A DNA stretch of 27,198 nucleotides from the NCBI GenBank assembly GCA_002716165.1, contig PAZT01000046.1, positions 1-27,198 on the forward strand, in the 5' to 3' direction. Shown one piece after another: positions 8,009-16,641 of this stretch. Made by a program: the position numbers and the translations under genes. Each line of letters begins with the position of its first letter. Position 1 is the first letter of the stretch. The stretch comes from Deltaproteobacteria bacterium. GTDB lineage: Bacteria > SAR324 > NAC60-12. The notes below the pieces were generated by a model, which was not told where the DNA came from, ran no database searches, and saw nothing but the letters and a program-made list of their open reading frames with translations.

Positions 8009-9082
8009 TTAAATTAGATATTCTATTCTCCGCATGTTTTCTACCGCCAATTGGCCACATGCACCTTGAATATCTTGTCCCTTAGAAATACGAAGTGGTG
8101 CTATAATCTTATGATCTAGCAGGTATTTTTGAAACATCCGTGCCTGTTCCGGAGATGGTGAGTCGTATTTGCTACTGGGAGTACTATTATAGGGAATTAA
8201 ATTAATTTTGAATTTCAGACCGTGTAGCAACTTGATCAAATTCTTCGCATCTTCAATTGAGTCGGTCAGGCCCCGGATCAAAACGTATTCAAAAGTGATT
8301 CTTTTTCTTGATTCAAGAGGGAATTCACTACATGCTTTTATTAGTTTTTCAAGGTTATATGATTTATTTACAGGCATAAGTTTGGTGCGGACCGCATTTG
8401 TCACACCATTAAGTGAAACGGCAAGGTTAGCCTTGATTTTCTCAAAGCCAAAAATTTTTATCTTTGGCAGTAGGCCTGATGTGGAAACAGTGATACGACG
8501 ATGGGAAAAATTAAACCCGTGTTCATCAGTAAGAATTTCTAATGCTTGCATAAGGTTTTTGTAGTTATGAAAAGGCTCTCCCATGCCCATGAAAACAATA
8601 TTACGAATATTTTTTGCATTGGGAAGTTCCTTCCTAACGGCAAAAATCTGATTTATAATTTCGGAAGGGTTCAAGTTACGTATTAAACCCATTTTTGCTG
8701 TCATACAGAAATCACAGCCCATAGCACATCCTACTTGGGAAGAAACACAGATTGTATTATGATTTTTGTGAGGAAGGAAAACAGTTTCAATAATGTTGCT
8801 ATCATCCAGTAGGATTTGGAATTTGATGGATCCATCTCTTGACTTAAATTTGTTTGAAACCTTAAGGGAACAAACATAAAAATGGTTTTCAAGTATTTCC
8901 CTCGTTCCCTGTCCTATATTTAACATTTTGTCAAAGCTTTCAACTCTCTTTTGGTAAAGCCATTTGAAAATCTGATCTGCACGAAAAGGTTTCGTACTGA
9001 TTTGGGGTTTTTCATTTTTTTTAAACCATTCACGAAGGTTTTGACGTGTAAAGTTTTTTATGTTGTTACGTTTGGTAACCAT
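8009..9082 (-). CDS. rlmN: 23S rRNA (adenine-C2)-methyltransferase / tRNA A37 methyltransferase RlmN
   Basis: Radical-SAM enzyme that methylates C2 of adenine 2503 in 23S rRNA and A37 in some tRNAs. It has 357 residues, the normal length. The iron-sulphur ligands C119, C123 and C126 (SSQVGCAMGCDFCMTAKMG) are present, as are GMGEPFHNY and STSGLLPKI. A C-terminal cysteine (about C342, in QDIQGACGQL) is the one that carries the methyl intermediate. The RlmN/Cfr family is clear; the lack of an antibiotic-resistance context and the housekeeping setting favour RlmN over Cfr. It diverges from the zinc-ribbon/ExbB operon and leads a cluster with the TVP38-family gene. Confidence 0.95.
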   Translation of the reverse strand: MVTKRNNIKNFTRQNLREWFKKNEKPQISTKPFRADQIFKWLYQKRVESFDKMLNIGQGTREILENHFYVCSLKVSNKFKSRDGSIKFQILLDDSNIIETVFLPHKNHNTICVSSQVGCAMGCDFCMTAKMGLIRNLNPSEIINQIFAVRKELPNAKNIRNIVFMGMGEPFHNYKNLMQALEILTDEHGFNFSHRRITVSTSGLLPKIKIFGFEKIKANLAVSLNGVTNAVRTKLMPVNKSYNLEKLIKACSEFPLESRKRITFEYVLIRGLTDSIEDAKNLIKLLHGLKFKINLIPYNSTPSSKYDSPSPEQARMFQKYLLDHKIIAPLRISKGQDIQGACGQLAVENMRRIEYLI

Positions 9083-9123
9083 TTTTTAGAAATGAAACTA
9101 TTTTATGAATATGATATCTTTTT

Positions 9124-9152
9124 ATATTAAGCAATTGTAGACATGTCGTCAA
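9124..9152 (-). promoter_or_regulatory. Candidate sigma-70 promoter for rlmN
   Basis: On the minus strand, TTGACG (9152-9147, 5 of 6 to consensus), a 17-base spacer, then TAATAT (9129-9124, 4 of 6). The start of transcription would be near 9117, about 35 bases before the rlmN ATG. AT-rich DNA gives chance matches, but the strong -35 and ideal spacing support it. Confidence 0.45.
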
Positions 9153-9202
9153 GGATGACTGGTACTCAAAAATGATAATTTTACATTTAAATTTTTTATC
9201 AA

Positions 9203-10345
9203 ATGAAGTGTTTAAAGTGTGGAAATTCAAATCCAGAAAATGCTGCATACTGCCAGAATTGCAAAGCATATCTTGCTGAACCTCCTGGTATGGAATATCT
9301 GGATGCATTCAAGGCATTAATATTGGGATTGTTTTTCACTGGAATCTTCTACTTAGTTTTTCCAATCCCAGTTGTCGGAAACGAATATTTATTGCAGCTT
9401 TTTTCAGGAAGAATCTCAGAAACAATTTTTGCTCTTATAATGTGGTCATTGTTTTTGATAATGTTCAAGTGGCTTCATTATATTCAGCAACATCGTGCAT
9501 ATGCTGCTTTTAGGAATCAGCTGCTACACGATTCTTTATCACAAGGGATTTATTTGAAGAATGTTGACGAAAGAATCATTGAAATCAGCCAGTTCATGCA
9601 GGAGCAAAAAGTAAAAAAAATACAGGACAGTGTTATCTTTAGACGTGTACGAAGAACTTTAAGGCATCTTAAGGCTATTCCAAAAAAAGAAGAAATTACT
9701 TCTATACTTAATTATCAGGCAGAAATTGACCATAATCGTATGCAAAGTGGATATACTTTATTGAACGTTTTTATCTGGGCAATACCCATACTTGGATTTA
9801 TAGGTACAGTTTTTGGAATTGGTCAGTCAATTGGAGAATTTTCAGATTTTATAAGAAGCACAGACGGAACAGACTTAAATGCTCAGATGCGCTCGGCTCT
9901 CGGAGGAGTAACAAGCGGTCTATCAGTAGCTTTTAGTACAACATTTATTGCGTTGGTAGGTGTCGTCCCAGTCATGATGCTTTCATCATCCTTACGCAAA
10001 CGAGAGGAAGACCTTCTCCTCAGTGTTGAAGAATACTGCCTAGAAGATTTGCTGCCAAATTTACATGTTCGTCCCGGAGATGAAATGCTTGAAGATTCAG
10101 TAAACTCTCATTTAGAACAAATGGTAGAGTTTTCTGAAAACTGGCGCCGGCAGGTATCTCCATTGCTTGATACAGTTGAAAAGCATTCCAAAAGTCTTTC
10201 TTCTCAGGTTTCAGGTTTGCAACCGTTGATTCATAAATTCAGTGAATCATTGTTTGAGACTAAAAACCTAATCCTAAAAAATCATCAAGGAAAAAGTAAA
10301 AACTCTGCAGAAAAGGCAACTAAAATAGATATGCCAGATTCTTAA
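9203..10345 (+). CDS. Zinc-ribbon MotA/TolQ/ExbB-family channel protein
   Basis: 380 residues. A zinc ribbon opens the protein (C3, C6, C17, C20). Two membrane helices follow (about 36-54 and 71-90), then a cytoplasmic stretch, then the MotA/TolQ/ExbB core with helices at about 186-206 (PILGFIGTVFGIGQSIGEF) and 236-262 (GGVTSGLSVAFSTTFIALVGVVPVMML). A polar, probably coiled tail completes it. The core is the ion-conducting stator fold of Tol, Ton and flagellar motors; the polar Thr residues of the pore helices are kept. It is followed 32 bases later by an ExbD-like gene and then a large TPR gene, presumably one operon. The N-terminal zinc ribbon is not part of classical TolQ or ExbB. The function is not known. 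Confidence 0.85.
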   Translation: MKCLKCGNSNPENAAYCQNCKAYLAEPPGMEYLDAFKALILGLFFTGIFYLVFPIPVVGNEYLLQLFSGRISETIFALIMWSLFLIMFKWLHYIQQHRAYAAFRNQLLHDSLSQGIYLKNVDERIIEISQFMQEQKVKKIQDSVIFRRVRRTLRHLKAIPKKEEITSILNYQAEIDHNRMQSGYTLLNVFIWAIPILGFIGTVFGIGQSIGEFSDFIRSTDGTDLNAQMRSALGGVTSGLSVAFSTTFIALVGVVPVMMLSSSLRKREEDLLLSVEEYCLEDLLPNLHVRPGDEMLEDSVNSHLEQMVEFSENWRRQVSPLLDTVEKHSKSLSSQVSGLQPLIHKFSESLFETKNLILKNHQGKSKNSAEKATKIDMPDS

Positions 10346-10377
10346 ATTTCATCCACAAATACTTTAGTATAAAATTA

Positions 10378-10896
10378 ATGAAACATGCCACTCATGTCCC
10401 CAAAATAAGTTTATTCCCATTTCTGAGTGTTCTTCTCAGCACAATGGGCGTATTGGCTTTCCTTTCTATAAGCTTTTCACTTGTTATCCCAGAAAATGCT
10501 GACGATTCAATTAAGCAAAGAAATTTTCAGTTTGAATGGGTGGGTGCTCCAGGATATGTAAGTCCCATATTTTTTCGTTGTTTTAAGGATCGTGTTGAAT
10601 ATTTCAATTTGTTTAAGAATATTGATCATACTATTTCTCTCAAACAACTTCTAGATCAGCTAGAAGGTGAAAAACCAAATTTACTTTCGTATCTTGTTCA
10701 GGTTGCGAGTTTAAACAAAAGTATCAAAAAGCAGTTTGGGAATAAAGAATATTTCCCTTTACTTCTGGTTTATCCTGAAGGGGTTTTAACAACAGAACTG
10801 CTTATCGTAGTGATTGACCAAATCGAAGGATTAAACTACGGGCTAGAGCCGATGTTGCCTCATTGGAATGTCCCATACCAAGAACTTAAACTTTAA
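10378..10896 (+). CDS. ExbD/TolR-like protein lacking the membrane aspartate
   Basis: 172 residues: short cytoplasmic N-terminus, a single membrane helix (about 11-37) and a periplasmic domain with an alpha/beta look, ending in LPHWNVPYQELKL. The motif ISLFPFLSVLLSTMGVLAF aligns with the ExbD/TolR helix, where PF(I/L)DVML carries the essential proton-binding Asp; here that residue is Ser17 and the helix has no acidic residue. The position directly after an ExbB-like gene supports the assignment. It ends 8 bases before the TPR gene. It may form a non-canonical stator or a purely structural membrane complex. Confidence 0.65.
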   Translation: MKHATHVPKISLFPFLSVLLSTMGVLAFLSISFSLVIPENADDSIKQRNFQFEWVGAPGYVSPIFFRCFKDRVEYFNLFKNIDHTISLKQLLDQLEGEKPNLLSYLVQVASLNKSIKKQFGNKEYFPLLLVYPEGVLTTELLIVVIDQIEGLNYGLEPMLPHWNVPYQELKL

Positions 10897-10904
10897 GTAA
10901 TAGC

Positions 10905-13592
10905 ATGAACACATTTAAACTTTTCATGTTCCCTTTTTTTTCTTTAGGAATCATATTAATTACTTTAGGGTGTAAAGTTATTTTAAATACCCCACAGGAT
11001 GGTCATGAAATTAGAATGCGTAATGCTATCCGCATAAACCCTCTTCATGAGTTGGGATATATAAGGTTGGCGCAATACTTAGAAACTAAGCATCGTTACA
11101 CAGAAACTTTTGAATTACTCCGTGATGCTCAGCAGCATATTCCAGAATCTATAACACTTATTCGTCTCGAAGGAAGCCTTTTTCAGGGCCTTGGAATGTT
11201 TCCTGAAGCAGAAAAATTTTACACAGAACAACTTGCAAGGCATCCGGGGAATGCGCTACTTTTTTTGGACAGGGCTCAAATGCACTGGAGAATCAGGAAT
11301 CTTGAACATGCTCTCGAAGATGCCAAAAAGGCTAAAAGTATAAATCAATACCTTTTTGAAGCTCATTATCTGATTGGTGTTATATTAGGAAGAAAGACTG
11401 ATCCTGAAGATTCTAAGTTAGTCGATGAAGCTCTTGAAGCACTTATTTTAGCAAGTCAAATTAATAGCGCAAATCCGGATGTTTGGCTTCGTATTTCTGA
11501 TTTGTGGCAAAGAAAGGGTGAATCAAAGAAGGCTAGACTGGCTATCTTGCGTGCAGTTGAACTTTCTCCAGAATCGAAGATTTACCTTCGTCGTTATACT
11601 ATATTATTGGAAAAAGAGCTGGATGAGTCTGCTCAGCAAAACTCTTTAGAAATTTATAATTCTCTACATAAAACTCTGCAACACATGCTCAAATTATTTC
11701 CAGATGACAGTTGGACACACTCCCACTATGGAAATTGGGCATGGACACAGGAAAAGTATTTCCTTGCGGAAAAACATCTTCAACGTTCACTTGAACTTCA
11801 GGAAGTATATCCATGGGCAAGCTTTAGACTCGGTGTTGTGTATTTTTCTCAGGAAAAATGGTTGTTGGCACTGGAACTTTTTGAAGATGGTTTAAAGCAT
11901 GAACCAGAAAATGCTTGGGCAATTCAGCAAACAGCATTTATTCTTGAAAAGCTAGGAAATAATGACCAGGCAATAGCCCGATATGAATGGTTGATGGACA
12001 ACGCTCCGCCTAATTTATTTATAATAAATCGTTTGAGCAAGGTGTATTGGAATGAATTTTTATTTGAAAAGGGAGAAAAAACATTGTTGCGTGGATTGAA
12101 GAAATTCCCTTTACAAACAGAGCTTGTTGATAAATTGCTTACTTATTATGATTCTCACAGGCTTTTTGAAAAAGGAGCAAATATTTTGGAATCTTTTGTG
12201 GAGCGTAATCCTAATAATTCTGGAGCAAAGGCCAAACTTGGTTTTTATTTCAAAAAAATGAAAAGACTTGAAAAAGCTATGTTATGGTTTAAAAAGGCTC
12301 AGGAAAACTCAAAGGATTTTGAATGGGCACTTTTTCAACAAATAAGCATTTTAATAGATTCTAATAGTAATGATGAAGCCGAAAAGGGACTTAAAATATT
12401 TCTTAATTTAAATCCTGATGCTGAATGGGCTCTGCTCAAACTAGCAAAACTGAAAATGAATAAGGAACATTTTGATGAGGCAAATTCCCTGCTGGAAATA
12501 GGACTTAGACGGAATAAAGATTCATTCCCTTTGCTTGAAACTAAGGGCCGGATTTATGAATTACAAGAACGCTGGAGTGAAGCAGAAAATATTTTTCAAC
12601 AATTAGTTAGTTTTCATCCGAAAAATTCTATGTTGCTGACACATTTGGCCCTTTCAAATTGGAAACTTTCAAGATATGAGAAGGCCCTTCAAAATATAAC
12701 TAAGGCACTTTATGAAAATCCTGCCAGTATCTGGGCATGGAATCTTTATTTGCTTATGCAACCCACAGAAGTCAAGCTAAGTTGGATAGGAAATGAAATC
12801 CAGACATTGATGCCTGCTATGAACGCTCTTGTCATTCGTCAACCAGAAAAGGCCTGGAAAGAAATAACTAGGGTTCGAACTGATCCCTTCACTAGACAAG
12901 TATTGAAAAACCTATACTTTCTTCTCTCGGAAGCTACTGAAGAAATCAAGATGGAACCACAGGACATGTCATCTAAAAAGCTTTCTCCTTGGATAAATCA
13001 GCAATGGGGTGTTTTTCATGAAATACTGGGAAATCATGAACTTGCGGCGCTTCATTATGAGGCGGTTCTTGAAGAGTTGCCTGACAGCATATGGATACAC
13101 TCACGCCTAGGCTGGATATATGAAAGGCTGGAAAAACTTGCAAAAAGCAAAAATCATTACTCTCGATTTCTCAAAAAGCATCCAAAAGCACATGATGTAA
13201 GTTTTAGGCTTGCTAACGTTTTTACATTACTCGGTGCTGAAAAGTCAACAATAGAAATTTACGAAAAAATTATTGCTGAACGTCCTGAACACGATTTGGT
13301 TTTGAACAATCTTGCTTGGATATATCTAACTGCAGAGGACAAGCATTTGCGTGATATTGATAAAGGAATGAAACTAGCTAAGAAATCAGTGGAACTGCAT
13401 CCAACAATTGACAACCTGGATACTTTGGCAGAAGCCTATTTTCAGTCAGGGAATCAAAAGAAGGCAATTGAAGTTATCCGTAGGGCTGCTAAAGAAATGA
13501 AATATCCTGTCGAACGTCAATCATACCTTCGTAAGCAACTGCTAAGATTTCGCAAAGGAGAAATTAATATTAGACCTCCAGTTCTTTCCTGA
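10905..13592 (+). CDS. Large TPR-repeat protein, membrane-anchored or exported
   Basis: 895 residues. The N-terminus is hydrophobic (about 5-22) and ends in LITLGCK; the cysteine recalls a lipoprotein signal but the lipobox is not canonical, so an uncleaved anchor is equally likely. The rest is an almost unbroken array of tetratricopeptide repeats, with recurring A-LE-LG-Y and P-LAWA-type units and a final stretch (VLNNLAWIYLTAED... with DTLAEAYFQSGN) typical of TPR ends. TPR arrays bind proteins; no catalytic domain is seen. It is the third gene after the ExbB-like and ExbD-like genes with an 8-base gap, so it is probably the periplasmic partner of that membrane complex. Confidence 0.8.
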   Translation: MNTFKLFMFPFFSLGIILITLGCKVILNTPQDGHEIRMRNAIRINPLHELGYIRLAQYLETKHRYTETFELLRDAQQHIPESITLIRLEGSLFQGLGMFPEAEKFYTEQLARHPGNALLFLDRAQMHWRIRNLEHALEDAKKAKSINQYLFEAHYLIGVILGRKTDPEDSKLVDEALEALILASQINSANPDVWLRISDLWQRKGESKKARLAILRAVELSPESKIYLRRYTILLEKELDESAQQNSLEIYNSLHKTLQHMLKLFPDDSWTHSHYGNWAWTQEKYFLAEKHLQRSLELQEVYPWASFRLGVVYFSQEKWLLALELFEDGLKHEPENAWAIQQTAFILEKLGNNDQAIARYEWLMDNAPPNLFIINRLSKVYWNEFLFEKGEKTLLRGLKKFPLQTELVDKLLTYYDSHRLFEKGANILESFVERNPNNSGAKAKLGFYFKKMKRLEKAMLWFKKAQENSKDFEWALFQQISILIDSNSNDEAEKGLKIFLNLNPDAEWALLKLAKLKMNKEHFDEANSLLEIGLRRNKDSFPLLETKGRIYELQERWSEAENIFQQLVSFHPKNSMLLTHLALSNWKLSRYEKALQNITKALYENPASIWAWNLYLLMQPTEVKLSWIGNEIQTLMPAMNALVIRQPEKAWKEITRVRTDPFTRQVLKNLYFLLSEATEEIKMEPQDMSSKKLSPWINQQWGVFHEILGNHELAALHYEAVLEELPDSIWIHSRLGWIYERLEKLAKSKNHYSRFLKKHPKAHDVSFRLANVFTLLGAEKSTIEIYEKIIAERPEHDLVLNNLAWIYLTAEDKHLRDIDKGMKLAKKSVELHPTIDNLDTLAEAYFQSGNQKKAIEVIRRAAKEMKYPVERQSYLRKQLLRFRKGEINIRPPVLS

Positions 13593-13684
13593 GAAAATTT
13601 TTTTTGAAAAATTATTTAAAGAATTTCAAAAATACTTCCAAAATAAGGGAGTTATTTTTTTAATTGACAAATTATTTTTTTGCT

Positions 13685-14242
13685 TTTGAAAATCTTGAAA
13701 TATAAAAGCTCCGAGTTAAGAAAATTGCACGTTTAGGTGTTTTGCGGACTTTTCAGCAAACAAGAATTTACTCAAAAATGAACTGTGTCAAAAACATGCT
13801 GATTTCATCTGCCCATCATAATACAAAATGGACAGATATGTTTTCGTACTATACAAAAGAATTAACTGAACAAGCAGAAAAACTGCTGGAATTTGTAGGG
13901 CTTTACGGAAAACGGTTTTTAATTTCCGGAGACCTTTCATTTGGTCAGCAAAAGCTGCTTGAATTTGCTATGGCACTAATGAATGAACCAAAGGTACTTC
14001 TTCTTAATGAACCAACCGCTGGAATTAATCCTACTTTGATTAATGGACTGATTGACAGATTGAAGCGAGCCAATAATGAATTTGGAATTACTCTCTTTGT
14101 TATCGAACACAACATGAGAGTAGTCATGAATCTGGCAGAAAGCATCTACTGCCTTGCTCATGGAGAGACGCTTGCTAAAGGATCTCCTGAAGCTATTAAA
14201 CAGGATCAGAAAGTAATTGATGCATATCTTGGAGCACATTGA
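13685..14242 (+). pseudogene. livG: Remnant of LivG-type branched-chain amino-acid ABC ATPase
   Basis: Homology to LivG runs from about 13685 in one frame: FENLEI*KLRVKKIARLG then LRTFQQTRIYSKMN (family: IARLGI-RTFQ). A TAA stands in frame at 13703-13705. The signature LSFGQQKLLEFAMAL, Walker B VLLLNEPTAGINP (with Asn for the usual Asp), FVIEHNMRVVM and the terminal AYLGAH are recognisable. The N-terminal quarter, including Walker A, is missing: the DNA upstream is low-complexity AT-rich sequence following the TPR gene. The protein could not bind ATP normally. The stop TGA overlaps the next remnant's ATG (TGATG), the normal livG-livF arrangement. It is a decayed transporter gene. Confidence 0.82.
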
Positions 14243-15132
14243 TGCCAAAGAACAATCTATCAAAAAATACTGATTCTAAAACTTCATTTGGTTAACATGA
14301 TGGAGAAGTAGAAACGGTTATTTCGGTTGATGATGTAAATCGTGAAGCAAAACAGCTGGCAGAAAAAGTCAGCATGGAAAAAATATCTGGATTAGTAAAT
14401 GGAGAGGCGTTCTTAAAGATCGAAAGCTTGAACGCCGGTTATGGAAAAATGGAAATCCTGCATGACTTTAACCTTCAAGTTGGTAAAGGACATTCACTCT
14501 GCATGATTGGTCCAAATGGCGCAGGAAAATCAACTGTACTTCATTCAATTTTTGGCGTCACCAAAATTTTTCAGGAAATATTAAGTCTTATATTGGAGAC
14601 AGTCATCAATCAATTGCTCAAATGAGTTCTAGCCAGAAGCTTAAAGCTGGGGGAATCTCATATATTCTTCAGGATAATTCAGTATTTCCTGACATGACTG
14701 TGGAAGAAAATTTGTTAATGTGTGCCTATTTAAAAGAAAATACGGACGAAATAAATACCTCAATTGAGCGTATTTTTGAAAAATATGACAGTCTTAAGGT
14801 GAAACGTAGCAAACCTGCTAGAGTGCTTTCTGGAGGGGAAAGAAGATTACTTGAAATTACCAGGGCACTTGTAATGGAGCCAAGGATTCTACTTGTTGAT
14901 GAACCTTCAATCGGGCTTGAACCACGTTTTATTGATATGGTTTTTTAAATTTTGGATGATCTGCAGCGAAATGAAGGCAAGACTATTTTGATGGGGGGAA
15001 CAAAATGCCAAGAAAGGTCTTGAAATCTGTGATATCGGATATGTTTTTATTTCAGGCAACCTTGCGATCGCAGATACTTGAGATAAACTTCTTAAAAATC
15101 CTGATGTTGGAAGATTGTTTCTTGGCGGTTAA
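14242..15132 (+). pseudogene. livF: Remnant of LivF-type branched-chain amino-acid ABC ATPase
   Basis: Starting at ATG 14242, LivF-type homology can be followed to TAA at 15130 through five lesions: TAA at 14293, a one-base loss in the T-run near 14566-14570, TAA at 14946 (IDMVF*ILDDLQ, where GAA Glu is likely ancestral), a one-base gain in the six-G run at 14993-14998, and TGA at 15079 (ADT*DKLL, GGA Gly likely). Walker A (IGPNGAGKST), the Q-loop ILQDNSVFPDMTVEENL, the signature LSGGERRLLEITRAL and Walker B ILLVDEPSIGLEP are still readable. The amino-terminal extension before the ATPase is unusual for LivF. The permease and binding-protein genes are absent nearby. Confidence 0.85.
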
Positions 15133-15175
15133 AAGTAGACTTTTTAGTATTTTTATGAAATTTTTTTAATAGAAC

Positions 15176-15349
15176 TCAAAGGAAACGCCCAGAGTTTGAA
15201 GATTCTTCAACTGGGATCTTATTTTTGAAGCTCTCACTAGGTTTTTCCCAATGTTGTTCATGAGTACCGACATATACGAGTCCAAGCACAAGAAGGGCAA
15301 CAAAAATAATAATTGCTTTCTTTTCCTTTGGTTCAAAGTTGTTCAGCAT
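15176..15349 (-). CDS. 57-residue single-pass membrane protein downstream of pheS
   Basis: ATG at 15349 lies 2 bases after the pheS stop codon, so the two are probably translated together. The product begins MLNNFEPKEKKA, has one hydrophobic helix (about residues 12-28, AIIIFVALLVLGLVYVG) and a polar tail ending SNSGRFL before TGA. The orientation predicted by the positive-inside rule is N-terminus in the cytoplasm. No family is recognised. The tight junction and the charge pattern support a real gene. Confidence 0.6.
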   Translation of the reverse strand: MLNNFEPKEKKAIIIFVALLVLGLVYVGTHEQHWEKPSESFKNKIPVEESSNSGRFL

Positions 15350-15351
15350 AA

Positions 15352-16371
15352 TCAGAATTGGTGAAGGAATCTGAGGTCGTTATTGTAAAAATAACGAATA
15401 TCATCTATGTTATGTTTTAGAAGAGCAGGTCTTTCTACTCCCATACCAAAAGCAAACCCATTCCATTCTTCAGGATCATAACCACCGTTACTTAGAACGA
15501 CGGGATGTACCATTCCGGCACCAGCTACCTCCAACCAGCCCGTGTTTTTGCATAGACGGCACCCTTTGTTTTCACAACTGCAACTCATGTCTATTTCGAT
15601 ACTTGGCTCTGTGAAAGGAAAGTAGCTTCCCCTTATTCTGATTTTGCGTTCTTCACCATACATTTTGTGAGCGAATTCACCCATCACACCGATTAGGTCA
15701 GTTAGTTTAATATTTTTACCTATTGCCAAACCCTCAACCTGGTAAAACTGATGTTCAGAGCGTGGCGTTATTTGCTCATATCTATAACATTTTCCTGGAA
15801 GAATCACCCTAATTGGCTCTGGAAAATATTCACGCATTGCTCGGATTTGTCCGGGAGACGTGTGAGTTCGTAAGACTACCTTATCATTTACCCAAAACGT
15901 GTCCCACATGTCTCTAGATGGGTGATACTTTGGAATATTCAAAAGTTGGAAATTAAATTCATCACTTTCAACTTCTGGAGCTTCGTAAACGCCAAAACCC
16001 ATTTCTTTGAATATTTGGTATATGCGCCTCAATGTTTGTGTTGTAAGGTGTAGATGCCCAGATTTGCAGGGACGCCCTGGGAGTGATACATCAAGATCAT
16101 CAATTCCTAACTGTTGATCAAGTTTGCTTTCATGCAGAGACTTTTGCCTAGAATTAAATAGCTCTTGGAGTTCCTGTTTAACTTTGTTTATAACCTTACC
16201 TATTTCAGGTCTGTCTTCTGCAGGTAGTGTCTTTAATTGTTTTAGTAATGATGTCACACTTCCCTTACGACCAAGATAATTGTGATACCATTGTGGCAAC
16301 TGTTTAGTTTCGGTTAAAGAATTTAGTTCTATTTTCCCTCTTTCTCGAAGGTTTTTTATCTTTTCAAGCAT
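15352..16371 (-). CDS. pheS: Phenylalanyl-tRNA synthetase alpha subunit
   Basis: 339 residues, the normal length of bacterial PheS. An N-terminal coiled-coil tRNA-binding arm (about 1-90) precedes the class II catalytic core. Motif 2 region: VILPGKCYRYE then HQFYQVEGLAIG. Motif 3: GFAFGMGVERPALLKHNIDDIR. A cysteine cluster (CSCENKGCRLCKNTGWLEVAGAGMVHP region) is the variant found in some PheS. It charges tRNA-Phe as an alpha2-beta2 tetramer with PheT. Unusually, pheT does not follow; a small membrane-protein gene does. There is a 270-base AT-rich leader upstream, in which no clear attenuator was seen. Confidence 0.95.
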   Translation of the reverse strand: MLEKIKNLRERGKIELNSLTETKQLPQWYHNYLGRKGSVTSLLKQLKTLPAEDRPEIGKVINKVKQELQELFNSRQKSLHESKLDQQLGIDDLDVSLPGRPCKSGHLHLTTQTLRRIYQIFKEMGFGVYEAPEVESDEFNFQLLNIPKYHPSRDMWDTFWVNDKVVLRTHTSPGQIRAMREYFPEPIRVILPGKCYRYEQITPRSEHQFYQVEGLAIGKNIKLTDLIGVMGEFAHKMYGEERKIRIRGSYFPFTEPSIEIDMSCSCENKGCRLCKNTGWLEVAGAGMVHPVVLSNGGYDPEEWNGFAFGMGVERPALLKHNIDDIRYFYNNDLRFLHQF

Positions 16372-16641
16372 TATTGTGCAACCATTGGGTGATTAAAATT
16401 GATTCAAATGTTTATAAAAATTTTTGGGTAAGATCTTTGAAAGATTTTGCATGATTTTTTTTTATTTTGTCAACTAAATTGCAATAAACTATTTTTGCTG
16501 AACAAATCTGGAATTATCATTACTCATAAAATATTAATTAATTTAAATGGGAATTATCCACATTGTTAAAATAAGTGATCAACCAAAATTTTGAAAAAAC
16601 ATTCAATTTTTCATATTATTCTTTTAATCAAGTTAAAAAAA

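Noticed and set aside
9066..9308. Minus-strand open frame of 80 codons overlapping the start of the ExbB-like gene
   Set aside because: It runs antisense over the zinc-ribbon coding sequence and the rlmN promoter region, with no family resemblance; it is a shadow frame.
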